Shown here: piece after piece, positions 21,834-30,227 of the stretch | How the letters are laid out: each line of letters begins with the position of its first letter | How positions within the stretch are numbered: position 1 is the stretch's first letter | Origin: an uncultured SAR86 cluster bacterium | GTDB lineage: Bacteria > Pseudomonadota > Gammaproteobacteria > Magnimaribacterales > Magnimaribacteraceae | Length of the DNA: 64,000 nucleotides | Direction of reading: 5' to 3' | Assembly (NCBI GenBank): GCA_902606175.1 | Contig: CACLEZ010000006.1 | Coordinates: 1-64,000 of the forward strand | Notes under the pieces: generated by a model | Database searches by the model: none | Seen by the model: the letters and a program-made list of their open reading frames with translations, nothing else | Told to the model about the DNA's origin: nothing | Made by a program: the position numbers and the translations under genes

Positions 21834-22526
21834 TTGATAGAACCATTCGTAGTGATATTACCCGGCGCAGGATCAGGATTGCGTTTTAACTCAGATACCC
21901 CAAAACAATTTCAGACAGTAGAAGGAAAGTTAGTCATTGATTATTCCATAGATCTTTTTTTAAATTTTAAAGAATGCAAAAGTATAATTATCGCCTTGTC
22001 CAACACCCATATATTTGAAAAAAAATTTAAGAATGATGAAAGAATAAAAATTATCGAAGGTGGGGATTCTAGAGCAGATTCTGTAAGGGAAGGTTTTAAT
22101 AAGTTGATATCGCTAGGACATAAAGAGCATATATTGATTCATGACGCTGCTAGGCCTTGTCTGCGGTTGATTGATGTCCAAAACTTTTTGAAAACTTTTT
22201 CATCTATAAAAGCAGATGGGATGATTTTTGCAAAACCTAGCACAGACACATTAAAGTCTTCAAAGGATGGTAAAGTCATAGATAATACGGTTGATAGATC
22301 TTTATTTTGGGAGGCACAAACTCCGCAAATCTTTAAATTTCAGAAATTATCTGAAGCTTACCGATCATACAGAGGAGATTTAAGTAAAGTTACAGATGAA
22401 TCATCTCTTTTCGATAACAAAAAAGAGAATATAATTTTATTCGAAAGCCCTTCCAATAATATGAAAATAACCAGCCCAGGCGACCTACAATTGGCAGAAC
22501 AATTAATTAGGAGTTCTAAGGACTAG
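21834..22526 (+). CDS. ispD: 2-C-methyl-D-erythritol 4-phosphate cytidylyltransferase
   Basis: Third step of the MEP isoprenoid pathway: MEP plus CTP gives CDP-ME. The nucleotide-binding start ILPGAGSGLRF is a variant of the usual AAGxGxR motif. TPKQF, HDAARPC and DTLK match the family. The start appears to be TTG, one base after ftsB, because no ATG precedes the N-terminal motif. ispF follows 4 bases later, so two successive-type MEP genes are paired; ispG is at 54880. Confidence 0.92.
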   Translation: MIEPFVVILPGAGSGLRFNSDTPKQFQTVEGKLVIDYSIDLFLNFKECKSIIIALSNTHIFEKKFKNDERIKIIEGGDSRADSVREGFNKLISLGHKEHILIHDAARPCLRLIDVQNFLKTFSSIKADGMIFAKPSTDTLKSSKDGKVIDNTVDRSLFWEAQTPQIFKFQKLSEAYRSYRGDLSKVTDESSLFDNKKENIILFESPSNNMKITSPGDLQLAEQLIRSSKD

Positions 22527-22530
22527 ATAG

Positions 22531-23001
22531 ATGCGTATTGGATATGGATATGATGCTCATAAATTAGTTCCAGGTATTGGAATGACTCTAGGGGGCATTG
22601 AAATAAAATGCGATTATTCAATTGAAGCTCATTCTGACGGAGATATTTTAGTTCATACTTTAATTGATGCATTAATGGGAGCAGCAGCATACGGTGATCT
22701 TGGAACTTATTTTCCTTCTGAAGATCAGTCACTTAAGAATATCTCTAGCCTATCTATGCTAACTACAGTTTTAGAAAAACTTAATATGGATGGTTACAAG
22801 ATTTCAAATATTGACCTTACTTATGTGGGGCAAGTCCCTAAATTAATATCTTACAGTAAAGAAATTAGACAAAATTTATCTACCTTCATTAACATAGACA
22901 TCGACAAAATAAGCTGTAAAGCTACAACAACTGATCATTTAGGATTTGAAGGAAAACTAGAAGGAATATCTTGCCACTGTGTTGTGTTAATAGACCGGTA
23001 A
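22531..23001 (+). CDS. ispF: 2-C-methyl-D-erythritol 2,4-cyclodiphosphate synthase
   Basis: Trimeric zinc enzyme of the MEP pathway that releases CMP. It starts with the family motif MRIGYGYDAHKLVPG, whose DAH binds Zn, and continues with GGIEI, HSDGDILVHTLIDALMGA and the C-terminal TTTDHLGFEG. The length of 156 residues is standard. The truD gene usually found between ispF and surE is absent. Confidence 0.97.
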   Translation: MRIGYGYDAHKLVPGIGMTLGGIEIKCDYSIEAHSDGDILVHTLIDALMGAAAYGDLGTYFPSEDQSLKNISSLSMLTTVLEKLNMDGYKISNIDLTYVGQVPKLISYSKEIRQNLSTFINIDIDKISCKATTTDHLGFEGKLEGISCHCVVLIDR

Positions 23002-23013
23002 TAAAAATAAAAA

Positions 23014-23781
23014 ATGAAAATTCTACTTTCAAATGATGATGGATACGATGCACCCGGACTCGAAGTACTTTTTGATACGTTGAAGGATTTTGCAGAACTT
23101 TGTGTTGTCGCTCCAGAACAAAATAATAGCGGAGCAGGATGTTCCATAACGACTAATAAGCCTATGCATGTTACCAAACAAAAAAATGGTTTTTTTTCTG
23201 TTAGTGGAAGACCGGCAGACTGCGTATATCTTGGAATAAATGAGTTAGCTCCCTGGAAACCAGATATTGTGATTAGTGGAATAAACCTTGGGGCAAATAT
23301 GGGAGAGGACCTGCTTTATTCTGGAACAGTCGGTGCCGCATTAGAAGCAAGAGGCTTAGATTATCCTTCTATAGCTATATCTGCTGCTGCATTTCATCAA
23401 CCAGGTTCCGAAAATTTTATGGAACCTAATTATCAAACCTCTGCTGATGTTGTTCTAGATCTTCTCCAAAATTATGAATTAGGTGAGATAGATTCATCTC
23501 TTGTTCTAAATATAAATACACCTAATATTGAATTTTCAAATGATCTTAGATACGTAATTACTTCAGTTGGGACATGGGGTGAAAGAACTCCTCCTGGCGT
23601 AGAAGAAGAAATAAAAGGCAATAAAACATACTGGACGACCCATAGAGGTGAATTTCCACAGAATAAAGAGAATTCTGACATAGCAATATTACAGGGTGGT
23701 AAAGTCTCTATATCCCCAATTAATCCGAGTTTCACTATTGATGAAGTATCGAATGGAAGCTTTAGTTTAAAAATGAAATGA
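23014..23781 (+). CDS. surE: 5'-nucleotidase SurE
   Basis: Survival-protein phosphatase acting on nucleoside monophosphates. The metal-binding motif LSNDDGYDAPGLE is at the N-terminus, with PEQNNSGAG (conserved Asn/Ser), GRPADCVYLGIN and SGINLGANMGEDLLYSGTV. The length of 255 residues is normal. The stop overlaps the pcm start (ATGA). Confidence 0.96.
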   Translation: MKILLSNDDGYDAPGLEVLFDTLKDFAELCVVAPEQNNSGAGCSITTNKPMHVTKQKNGFFSVSGRPADCVYLGINELAPWKPDIVISGINLGANMGEDLLYSGTVGAALEARGLDYPSIAISAAAFHQPGSENFMEPNYQTSADVVLDLLQNYELGEIDSSLVLNINTPNIEFSNDLRYVITSVGTWGERTPPGVEEEIKGNKTYWTTHRGEFPQNKENSDIAILQGGKVSISPINPSFTIDEVSNGSFSLKMK

Positions 23782-24461
23782 GCCTAGATAAAGAAAATTT
23801 ACAAGGTCAGGGCATGACCTCCTTAAGGACTAGGCAAAGACTAATAGAAAGACTGACTGAGAAAGGTATATCAGATGTAAGGGTACTCGAGGCTATGAGA
23901 GATAGCCCTCGACATTTATTTTTAGATGAAGCTCTCGCAACAAGGGCATATGAAGATTTATCCTTACCAATTGGTTATCAGCAGACAATCTCACAACCCT
24001 ACATAGTAGCTAGGATGACTGAATGTCTGATTTCAGATGAGCGTTTATCAGAAATTCCTCTTGAAAATACTCTGGAAATTGGAACAGGTTGCGGTTATCA
24101 AACATATCTTTTATCTATCTTTTCAAAAAAGGTTACAACTATTGAAAGAATTGAGCCTCTTCAAATTAAAGCTAAGAATATTCTTAAAAATCTTAAGGTT
24201 AATAATGTATCTTTTAAGTTTGATGATGGTAATAACTTAGGTCAGCAACAATACGATGCCATTCTTTCAGCAGCAGCTCCTTTAGAAGTTCCACATAACC
24301 TTAAAGAGCGTCTTGCTATTGGCGGTAAATTAGTTTTACCTGTCGGCAATAATGAACAACAAGTTCTTACCTTAGTAAAAAGGATTTCAGAAGACGAATT
24401 TTTAGAAGAAAAACTCGAAGAGGTTATGTTCGTTCCTTTGCTTAAAGGAGTAGTTTCATAA
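23778..24461 (+). CDS. pcm: Protein-L-isoaspartate O-methyltransferase
   Basis: Repairs damaged aspartyl residues by methylating L-isoaspartate with SAM. The family segments are PRHLFLDEALATRAYED, LPIGYQQTISQPYIVARMTE, the SAM-binding LEIGTGCGYQT (near residue 100) and AAAPLEVP. The length of 227 residues is slightly longer than E. coli's 208. The surE-pcm pair is a standard stationary-phase repair unit. The nlpD-rpoS pair that usually follows is missing. Confidence 0.95.
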   Translation: MSLDKENLQGQGMTSLRTRQRLIERLTEKGISDVRVLEAMRDSPRHLFLDEALATRAYEDLSLPIGYQQTISQPYIVARMTECLISDERLSEIPLENTLEIGTGCGYQTYLLSIFSKKVTTIERIEPLQIKAKNILKNLKVNNVSFKFDDGNNLGQQQYDAILSAAAPLEVPHNLKERLAIGGKLVLPVGNNEQQVLTLVKRISEDEFLEEKLEEVMFVPLLKGVVS

Positions 24462-24502
24462 ATAAAGAAGGTAAATTCTCTCTATTCTGCAAAGGAATTG
24501 CC

Positions 24503-25300
24503 ATGGGAGTTGCAGAGGTTATTCCAGGTATTTCTGGAGGCACTCTAGCTCTTATCTTGGGTATATATGAGAGACTTATAAATGCTATTAGTTCTTTTAA
24601 TCTTGACCTGATTAGTTTGCTCAAGAGTAAAAGAATAATTGAAGCTTGGGATCAAGTTGATGGAACTTTTATAACGTTGCTTATTATTGGTATGTTGACC
24701 TCAATTTTTATCTTTTCTTCCCTCATATTACTCTTCATGGAAGAATATCCTTTAATTTTCAAATCCTTTTTGTCGAGCATTTTGCTCTGTTCTGCTTTTT
24801 TAGAACCACTGAAACCCAAAATGTCAGTACGATTTCTAATAGGATTAACCCTTTCTATTTGTATTTGCAGTTTTCTATATCTTTTACCTTCTAGGGAATT
24901 GGTGGATATAAACCTTTTGTATTTATTCTTTTCAGGATTCATTGCCATTACAGCATTAATAATTCCAGGCATATCAGGTAGTTTCATTCTTCTTTTACTT
25001 GGAACATATACCACTATGCTAATGGCTGTTAGGGATTTAAATTTCTATCTAATTTTTATCTTCCTATCAGGAGCAATAATTGGCTTATTAAGCACAGTCA
25101 GATTCATCAAGTTTCTATATGAAAAGGAAAGACATCTACTCCTCTCAATTTTCTTTGGGTTAGTAATTTTTTGCATACCACTTATTTGGGTCAACGAAAC
25201 AAGTAATACAACTAGTGACTTTAGTTTTCTATCTGTTGTAACTGGAGGTTCGCTTGGTTTTCTCTTAATCTTTTTATTTAACAAGATTAAGAAAATTTAG
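24503..25300 (+). CDS. DUF368 membrane protein, probable undecaprenyl-phosphate translocase
   Basis: About eight hydrophobic segments and the DUF368 signatures [23 protein letters not shown] and, later, [17 protein letters not shown] (the repeated PGxSG motif). Some DUF368 members (PopT) have been reported to recycle undecaprenyl phosphate across the inner membrane, which would serve the peptidoglycan genes at the start of the window. The ATG at 24503 has AAAGGA 6 bases upstream. However, conserved family sequence (LFCKGIA) lies before it in the same open frame, so translation may begin upstream at a non-standard codon near 24458. The 3' end overlaps fdxA on the other strand by 4 bases. Confidence 0.85.
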   Translation: MGVAEVIPGISGGTLALILGIYERLINAISSFNLDLISLLKSKRIIEAWDQVDGTFITLLIIGMLTSIFIFSSLILLFMEEYPLIFKSFLSSILLCSAFLEPLKPKMSVRFLIGLTLSICICSFLYLLPSRELVDINLLYLFFSGFIAITALIIPGISGSFILLLLGTYTTMLMAVRDLNFYLIFIFLSGAIIGLLSTVRFIKFLYEKERHLLLSIFFGLVIFCIPLIWVNETSNTTSDFSFLSVVTGGSLGFLLIFLFNKIKKI

Positions 25301-25620
25301 CGTTCAATCATATCAAATTTATCTTTCACTTCTTTCCATTGCTCTGAATCAGGAAGCGGATCTTTTTGTTCAACTATATTGGGCCACTCCATACAGAGCT
25401 CCGCATTTAGCTCTATATATTTTATTTGATCTGCTGGAACTTCGTCTTCCGAATAAATAGCATCTATCGGACATTCAGGTTCACATAAAGCGCAGTCAAT
25501 GCACTCATCGGGATTAATTACTAACATATTGGGACCTTCGTAGAAACAGTCAACAGGACAAACTTCTACACAGTCTGTTAACTTGCATTTAACACATGCA
25601 TCTCCAACAATAAAAGCCAT
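25297..25620 (-). CDS. fdxA: 7Fe ferredoxin FdxA
   Basis: Small electron carrier with one [3Fe-4S] and one [4Fe-4S] cluster. Cysteines at 9, 12, 17, 21 and 25, and at 40, 43, 46 and 50, reproduce the Azotobacter ferredoxin I pattern with a one-residue offset for the initiator Met. The length of 107 residues is typical. In Pseudomonas-type genomes fdxA lies between rpoS and mutS; both are absent here. It is divergent from pncC, with 96 bases between. Confidence 0.96.
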   Translation of the reverse strand: MAFIVGDACVKCKLTDCVEVCPVDCFYEGPNMLVINPDECIDCALCEPECPIDAIYSEDEVPADQIKYIELNAELCMEWPNIVEQKDPLPDSEQWKEVKDKFDMIER

Positions 25621-25716
25621 TACTTATCATTTTATCAGCTAACCAATATTTGAGTAACCATCATCTAGACAAAGATTTGATTTCTGTTCTAATGATAAAG
25701 AACACTATTTAGTAAA

Positions 25717-26205
25717 TTGGAATTAACTGATCTAGAAAATCTTAGCTCACAATTGGGAGCTCTTCTTCTTGAAAATAAGATGTATTTTACTTGCGCAGAA
25801 TCTTGTACTGGAGGGTTACTATCTCAATCTATAGTTTCAGTAGCAGGAAGTTCAGCTTGGTTTGGCTGTAGCTTCATTACGTATTCAAACAGTTCAAAGC
25901 ATAAAATTCTTGGTGTGACAAAGGAATCCCTCAAGTCATTTGGAGCTGTAAGTGAAGAAGTGGTGGGAGAAATGGTCACTGGAGCTCTAAGTGAAAGTAG
26001 GGCTAATCTTGGTGTTGCAATAAGTGGTATAGCAGGACCAGGAGGAGGATCTTCTGAAAGGCCTGTAGGAACGGTATGTATAGCTTGGAAACTTAATGAA
26101 GGTGCAGAAATTAAAGAAACATTCTTATTTGAAGGAAATAGAAACGAAGTAAGATATAGAACAGTTTTAAAAGCCCTAGAGGGGGCCATAAACTTATTAA
26201 ATTAA
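25717..26205 (+). CDS. pncC: Nicotinamide-nucleotide amidohydrolase (CinA C-terminal domain)
   Basis: Single-domain CinA family protein, 162 residues, that hydrolyses NMN to nicotinic acid mononucleotide in NAD recycling. Motifs: AESCTGGLLSQ with the nucleophilic serine, GSSAWFGCSFITYSN, and SGIAGPGGGS. It lacks the N-terminal MoCF-like domain of full-length CinA. The start appears to be TTG at 25717, as the first ATG is too deep in the family motif. The position directly before recA is conserved. Confidence 0.92.
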   Translation: MELTDLENLSSQLGALLLENKMYFTCAESCTGGLLSQSIVSVAGSSAWFGCSFITYSNSSKHKILGVTKESLKSFGAVSEEVVGEMVTGALSESRANLGVAISGIAGPGGGSSERPVGTVCIAWKLNEGAEIKETFLFEGNRNEVRYRTVLKALEGAINLLN

Positions 26206-26217
26206 AATTTTAAATAA

Positions 26218-26237
26218 TACTGTTTATTTATACAGTA
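26218..26237 (+). promoter_or_regulatory. LexA-binding SOS box of recA
   Basis: A 20-base palindrome-like site with CTG-N10-CAG and flanking TA...TA, equal to the gammaproteobacterial SOS consensus TACTG(TA-rich)CAGTA. It lies between the -35 and -10 regions of recA, the same arrangement as in E. coli, so LexA would block polymerase. Confidence 0.93.
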
Positions 26238-26242
26238 TTTTG

Positions 26243-26248
26243 TATAAT
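26243..26248 (+). promoter_or_regulatory. recA -10 box
   Basis: A perfect TATAAT lies 5 bases after the SOS box and 28 bases before the recA ATG. With a 17-base spacer the -35 would fall at 26220-26225 (CTGTTT), inside the SOS box, and matches the consensus weakly. Confidence 0.7.
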
Positions 26249-26276
26249 GCAATAATATTCTAAACGGAGAAATATT

Positions 26277-27296
26277 ATGGCTCATAAAAAGGTGACTGAC
26301 ATAAAAGAAGTAGATAAATCCAAACAACTAGATAGCGCTATAGGTCAAATTGAGAGACAGTTCGGCTCAGGCACAGTCATGCGCATGGGAGAGAAGAGGC
26401 ATGAGAAGATTCCTGCCATTCCAACTGGATCATTAGGACTAGATATTGCGTTAGGCATAGGTGGACTTCCCAGAGGTAGAATTGTAGAGATTTATGGTCC
26501 TGAGTCTTCTGGTAAAACAACACTTACTCTCGAAGTGATAGCACAATGTCAAAAATTAGGTGGTACAGCCGCATTTATAGACGCTGAGCATGCATTAGAC
26601 CCTATCTATGCTGAAAAACTCGGGGTAAATGTTGATGAATTGCTAGTTTCGCAACCTGATACTGGTGAGCAGGCTCTAGAAGTTGCAGATATTATGGTTT
26701 CATCTGGTGGCATTGATATATTGGTTATTGACTCAGTAGCAGCTCTAGTTCCGAAGGCCGAAATAGAAGGAGAGATGGGAGACCACCATGTTGGTCTACA
26801 AGCAAGATTAATGTCGCAGGCACTAAGAAAGATTACAGGAAATGTGAAAAAATCAGATACTCTGGTTATATTTATCAATCAAATAAGACATAAAATAGGA
26901 GTCATGTTTGGAAGTCCAGAAACGACTGCAGGAGGAAATGCCCTCAAATTTTATTCTTCCGTAAGAATGGACATAAGAAGAATCGGTACTGTCAAAGACG
27001 GTGATGAGGCGGTAGGCAACGAAACTCGAGTGAAGGTCGTCAAAAATAAAGTATCACCACCTTTTAAACAGGCTGAATTTCAGATACTTTACAATAAAGG
27101 GATAAATAGATTGGGAGAGTTAATTGATAAAGGAGCTGATCTCGATATCATAGAAAAGGCAGGAGCCTGGTATAGTTACGAAGGTGAAAAGATAGGACAA
27201 GGTAAGGCTAACTCTATCGAGTTTCTTGAGCAAAATCCTAAATTACTTAAGACGATAGAAAAGCGAGTCATGGATTCCATCAATAAAGAGGATTAA
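26277..27296 (+). CDS. recA: Recombinase RecA
   Basis: Homologous recombination and SOS-activating ATPase. Walker [11 protein letters not shown] lies at about residues 74-83, with Walker B LLVID-type residues, [16 protein letters not shown] (loop L2 region) and GGNALKF. The length of 339 residues is normal, with an ATG 7 bases after CGGAGA. It carries a canonical SOS box and is followed by a terminator, so it is monocistronic. No recX follows. mutS, which often sits nearby, is absent. Confidence 0.98.
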   Translation: MAHKKVTDIKEVDKSKQLDSAIGQIERQFGSGTVMRMGEKRHEKIPAIPTGSLGLDIALGIGGLPRGRIVEIYGPESSGKTTLTLEVIAQCQKLGGTAAFIDAEHALDPIYAEKLGVNVDELLVSQPDTGEQALEVADIMVSSGGIDILVIDSVAALVPKAEIEGEMGDHHVGLQARLMSQALRKITGNVKKSDTLVIFINQIRHKIGVMFGSPETTAGGNALKFYSSVRMDIRRIGTVKDGDEAVGNETRVKVVKNKVSPPFKQAEFQILYNKGINRLGELIDKGADLDIIEKAGAWYSYEGEKIGQGKANSIEFLEQNPKLLKTIEKRVMDSINKED

Positions 27297-27338
27297 TTTC
27301 CCTTTCTCAAATCACCTTTTTTGTTATAGGATTCAAAC

Positions 27339-27366
27339 GTGGCGACTAATTAAGTCGCCACTTTTA
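27339..27366 (+). terminator. Rho-independent terminator of recA
   Basis: GTGGCGACT pairs perfectly with AGTCGCCAC around an AATTA loop (27339-27361) and is followed by TTTTAT. This is the clearest intrinsic terminator in the window. It isolates recA from the thiolase gene that starts 20 bases later. Confidence 0.9.
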
Positions 27367-27385
27367 TGAACAATAAGGAGATATT

Positions 27386-28564
27386 ATGGGGAATGCATAT
27401 ATAGTCGGTGCAGTAAGAACACCAGGTGGTAGGAAAAATGGAAAGCTAAGTCAGTGGCATCCTGCTGATCTAGGAGCACTTGTTCTTGACGAAATAGTAG
27501 AAAGAACCGGAGTAAAACCCGAAATGATTGATGATGTAATTTTTGGATGTGTCAGTCAGTCAGGAGCGCAATCAGGAAATATAGCAAGAACAGCTGTACT
27601 AGCCTCTTCTTTACCTGAATCTGTTCCAGGCACAACAGTTGATAGGCAATGTGGTTCTTCCCAGCAAGCAATTCACTTCGCTGCGCAGGCTGTTATGTCT
27701 GAAACACAAGATATTGTTATAGCTGGTGGTGTAGAAGTTATGAGTCAAGTACCAATAGGGGCAGCAATCATAGATAGTTTTAATGCAGGACATGGTCAAC
27801 CTTTTGGAGGCAAGGGTACTAGTGAGAGATATCCAGGCGTGCAATTTAGTCAATTCACTGGAGCTGAAATGATGGCTGAACGATGGAAAATGCCAAGAGA
27901 AGAATTAGATAACTTTGCTTTGGCGAGCCATCAAAAAGCTATTAATGCAACGGAAGGTGGATTTTTCGACAGAGAAATAGTTCCTGTAGAAGGAAATCTT
28001 CCAAGTGGTGAGAAGGAGATGGTCACTGTAGATGAAGGTATTAGATTTGATGCAAGTGAAGAAAGTCTATCCGGATTGAACACTTTAACTGATGAAGGTG
28101 TTTTAACTGCTGGAACATCAAGCCAGATTTGTGACGGAGCAGCTGCAGTTATGTTGGTAAATGATGCCGGTCTTGAGAAGCTTGGACTTAAACCAAGAGC
28201 AAAGGTCGTAGCTTTAGCTCTGGCAGGTGATGATCCAGTAATTATGTTGACTGGGCCGATACCTGCTTCAAAAAATGTTTTAGAAAAAGCCTGTATGTCT
28301 ATCGAAGATATTGATTTATATGAAGTAAATGAAGCATTCGCTCCAGTTCCATTGGCGTGGGCAAAGGAATTAAATGCTGATTTAGATAAATTAAATGTCA
28401 ATGGCGGAGCAATGGCTCTTGGCCACCCATTAGGAGGAACAGGAGCAAAACTTATGACTACATTGTTACATGAACTAGAAAGAAGGGAAGCTAGGTATGG
28501 TTTACAAGCGATTTGTGAAGGCGGAGGCACTGCCAACGCAATGATAATTGAAAGGATCAGTTAA
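27386..28564 (+). CDS. Thiolase family acetyl-CoA C-acyltransferase
   Basis: Degradative or biosynthetic thiolase, 392 residues. The catalytic triad is visible: C89 in VDRQCGSSQQAIHF, H347 in ALGHPLGGTG and C377 in ICEGGGTAN. The VDRQCGSSQQAIHF and RYGLQ-CEGGG motifs resemble the subgroup that includes mycobacterial FadA6 rather than E. coli FadA or AtoB, so the acyl substrate is uncertain. No FadB partner, acyl-CoA dehydrogenase or CoA transferase lies beside it. It has a good AAGGAG 6 bases before the ATG and converges with proS with a 4-base overlap. Confidence 0.9.
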   Translation: MGNAYIVGAVRTPGGRKNGKLSQWHPADLGALVLDEIVERTGVKPEMIDDVIFGCVSQSGAQSGNIARTAVLASSLPESVPGTTVDRQCGSSQQAIHFAAQAVMSETQDIVIAGGVEVMSQVPIGAAIIDSFNAGHGQPFGGKGTSERYPGVQFSQFTGAEMMAERWKMPREELDNFALASHQKAINATEGGFFDREIVPVEGNLPSGEKEMVTVDEGIRFDASEESLSGLNTLTDEGVLTAGTSSQICDGAAAVMLVNDAGLEKLGLKPRAKVVALALAGDDPVIMLTGPIPASKNVLEKACMSIEDIDLYEVNEAFAPVPLAWAKELNADLDKLNVNGGAMALGHPLGGTGAKLMTTLLHELERREARYGLQAICEGGGTANAMIIERIS

Positions 28565-29835
28565 CCTTTAATAATTGAGACAAGATCTTGATGAGAAACT
28601 AATTTAGGTTTCTCATCTTGTCTTTCCTTCAATTCAATTTCACCCGTTTCTAAAGTTCTTTCGCCGATGATTATTATGAAAGGAATTCCTGTAACTTCCA
28701 TGTCAGCAAACTTAACTCCGGGCCTTTTATCTCTATCATCCCAAAGCACATCAATATTATTATCTTTAAGTAATTGATAAATTTCTGAACATTTTTTCTT
28801 TATTTCCTCTTTACTCTTTTGATTAACTTCAACTATAGCTACTTCAAAAGGTGCTAGTGATTTTGGCCATATAATTCCCTTGTCATCATAATTTTGTTCA
28901 ATCGAGGCTGCCACGATTCTCGAAGCGCCGATTCCGTAACATCCCATTTCAGGATATATATCTTTATCCTCGCCTTGTATCCTTAGATTAAGAACTTCAG
29001 AATATTTCCTTCCTAGTTTGAAAATATGTCCAACTTCAATTCCTTTTTTTAACTTTAACAAACCTTTTCCATCTGGACTGGGCATACCCTCCAGAGAAGC
29101 AGGATCTTGTCCTTCTTGAAGTTCGGCCAACAGCTCTGCATTAATCGCATAATCACTTTTGTCGCTGAAAGCTAGAAGATCTTCTCCCGAATCTGCAAGA
29201 ACATGAAATTCTTCCGAATCAGAGCCTCCTATAGCGCCACTATCTGCTTTGACAATTCTATAATCTAATCCAATGTCATCGAATATTTGTATGTATGCTT
29301 CCTTCATATTTGAGTAGCTTTTATCCATACCTTCTTTATCAAGATCAAAAGAATACGCATCTTTCATAATGAATTCTCTTGATCTCATTACACCGAATCT
29401 AGGTCTTATTTCATCTCGAAATTTGGTTTGAATTTGATATAAATTCACAGGCAGTTGTTTATAACTTGTTATGAGGTTTTTACATAAATCAGTAATTATT
29501 TCTTCGTGAGTTGGTCCAAGGCAGAATTTATTTTCGTGACGATCAAAAAATATTAGAAGTTCTTGTCCGTACTTATCGATTCTTCCAGATTCTTCCCACA
29601 GCGAAGCTGGCTGGACCATAGGCATTAAAATTTCTTGTGCACCCGCATCATCCATACCTTTTCTAATGATATTTTCTACTTTTTGAAGTACTTTCTTTCC
29701 TAATGGAAGCCAGTTATATATTCCAGATGCAACTTGCCTGATCAAACCCGCCCTAATCATTAGTTGATGGCTAATTATCTCTGCATCGGCAGGATTTTCT
29801 CTTTGAGTGCCTAAGATTAAGTGTGAAGCTTTCAT
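28561..29835 (-). CDS. proS: Prolyl-tRNA synthetase without the editing insertion
   Basis: Class II aminoacyl-tRNA synthetase charging tRNA-Pro. Motif 2 (FRDEIRPRFGVMRSREFIMKDAYSF) and motif 3 (GCYGIGASRIVAA) are present, and the C-terminal anticodon-binding domain ends the protein. At 424 residues it is about 150 shorter than E. coli ProS. The sequence passes from the ADSG-GSDSEEFHVLADSGED core to GIEVGHIFKLG with only about 60 residues between, so the INS domain that clears Ala-tRNA-Pro is missing. This form is best known from alphaproteobacteria. It runs convergent to the thiolase. Confidence 0.95.
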   Translation of the reverse strand: MKASHLILGTQRENPADAEIISHQLMIRAGLIRQVASGIYNWLPLGKKVLQKVENIIRKGMDDAGAQEILMPMVQPASLWEESGRIDKYGQELLIFFDRHENKFCLGPTHEEIITDLCKNLITSYKQLPVNLYQIQTKFRDEIRPRFGVMRSREFIMKDAYSFDLDKEGMDKSYSNMKEAYIQIFDDIGLDYRIVKADSGAIGGSDSEEFHVLADSGEDLLAFSDKSDYAINAELLAELQEGQDPASLEGMPSPDGKGLLKLKKGIEVGHIFKLGRKYSEVLNLRIQGEDKDIYPEMGCYGIGASRIVAASIEQNYDDKGIIWPKSLAPFEVAIVEVNQKSKEEIKKKCSEIYQLLKDNNIDVLWDDRDKRPGVKFADMEVTGIPFIIIIGERTLETGEIELKERQDEKPKLVSHQDLVSIIKG

Positions 29836-29894
29836 AAAGTGTCTTTGCTAATACTAACATATAGCTAGTTTTCGAGAATCTATATAATTAAAAT

Positions 29895-29903
29895 TGCTAT
29901 AAT
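29895..29903 (+). promoter_or_regulatory. Extended -10 promoter of the fmdB-aspS-tol run
   Basis: TGC-TATAAT is a perfect extended -10 element 46 bases before the ATG at 29949. It lies in the 113-base divergent gap between proS and the FmdB-like gene. No good -35 is seen, which an extended -10 can tolerate. It may drive the long run to crcB. Confidence 0.5.
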
Positions 29904-29948
29904 TACTGTTTGAGCTGTAATTCAACTTTAGTTATTTAGTAATCGTTT

Positions 29949-30227
29949 ATGCCGACATATATTTTTAAGAATACAAAAACAGATGAGATTTTTGAAAAAC
30001 AAATGCGAATTTCAGAGTTGGACGAATTTAAGAAAGAAAATCCTGATCTCATTCAAATGCCTACAGCGCCATCATTTAGACTAAAGGGAACAGGATGGTA
30101 TGAAACAGACTTTAAAACAGGAAACAAAAAAAATATTGCTAAAAGCGATAATGAAACTCAGTCATCTCCAAAGCATAAAGAAAAAAAGGAATCGCCAACA
30201 AAAAAAGTACCATCTGAAAAGAAATGA
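29949..30227 (+). CDS. FmdB-like small protein lacking the zinc-ribbon cysteines
   Basis: A 92-residue protein directly upstream of aspS, the usual place for an FmdB zinc-ribbon gene. The motif FRLKGTGWYETDFK with the following GNKKN matches the C-terminal part of gammaproteobacterial FmdB proteins. The first 40 residues (MPTYIFKNTKTDEIFEKQM...) keep the MPxY start but contain no cysteine at all, so no Zn ribbon can form. This N-terminal part looks more like Cys-free relatives in phages. The last 30 residues are Lys/Ser/Glu-rich and probably disordered. The function is unknown even in the canonical family. It overlaps aspS by 4 bases. Confidence 0.7.
   Translation: MPTYIFKNTKTDEIFEKQMRISELDEFKKENPDLIQMPTAPSFRLKGTGWYETDFKTGNKKNIAKSDNETQSSPKHKEKKESPTKKVPSEKK

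Noticed and set aside
27931..28536. A 201-codon open frame on the minus strand inside the thiolase gene
   Set aside because: It is antisense to a gene with all catalytic residues, and its Ser/Pro/Ala-rich sequence has no family features; it is a shadow frame.
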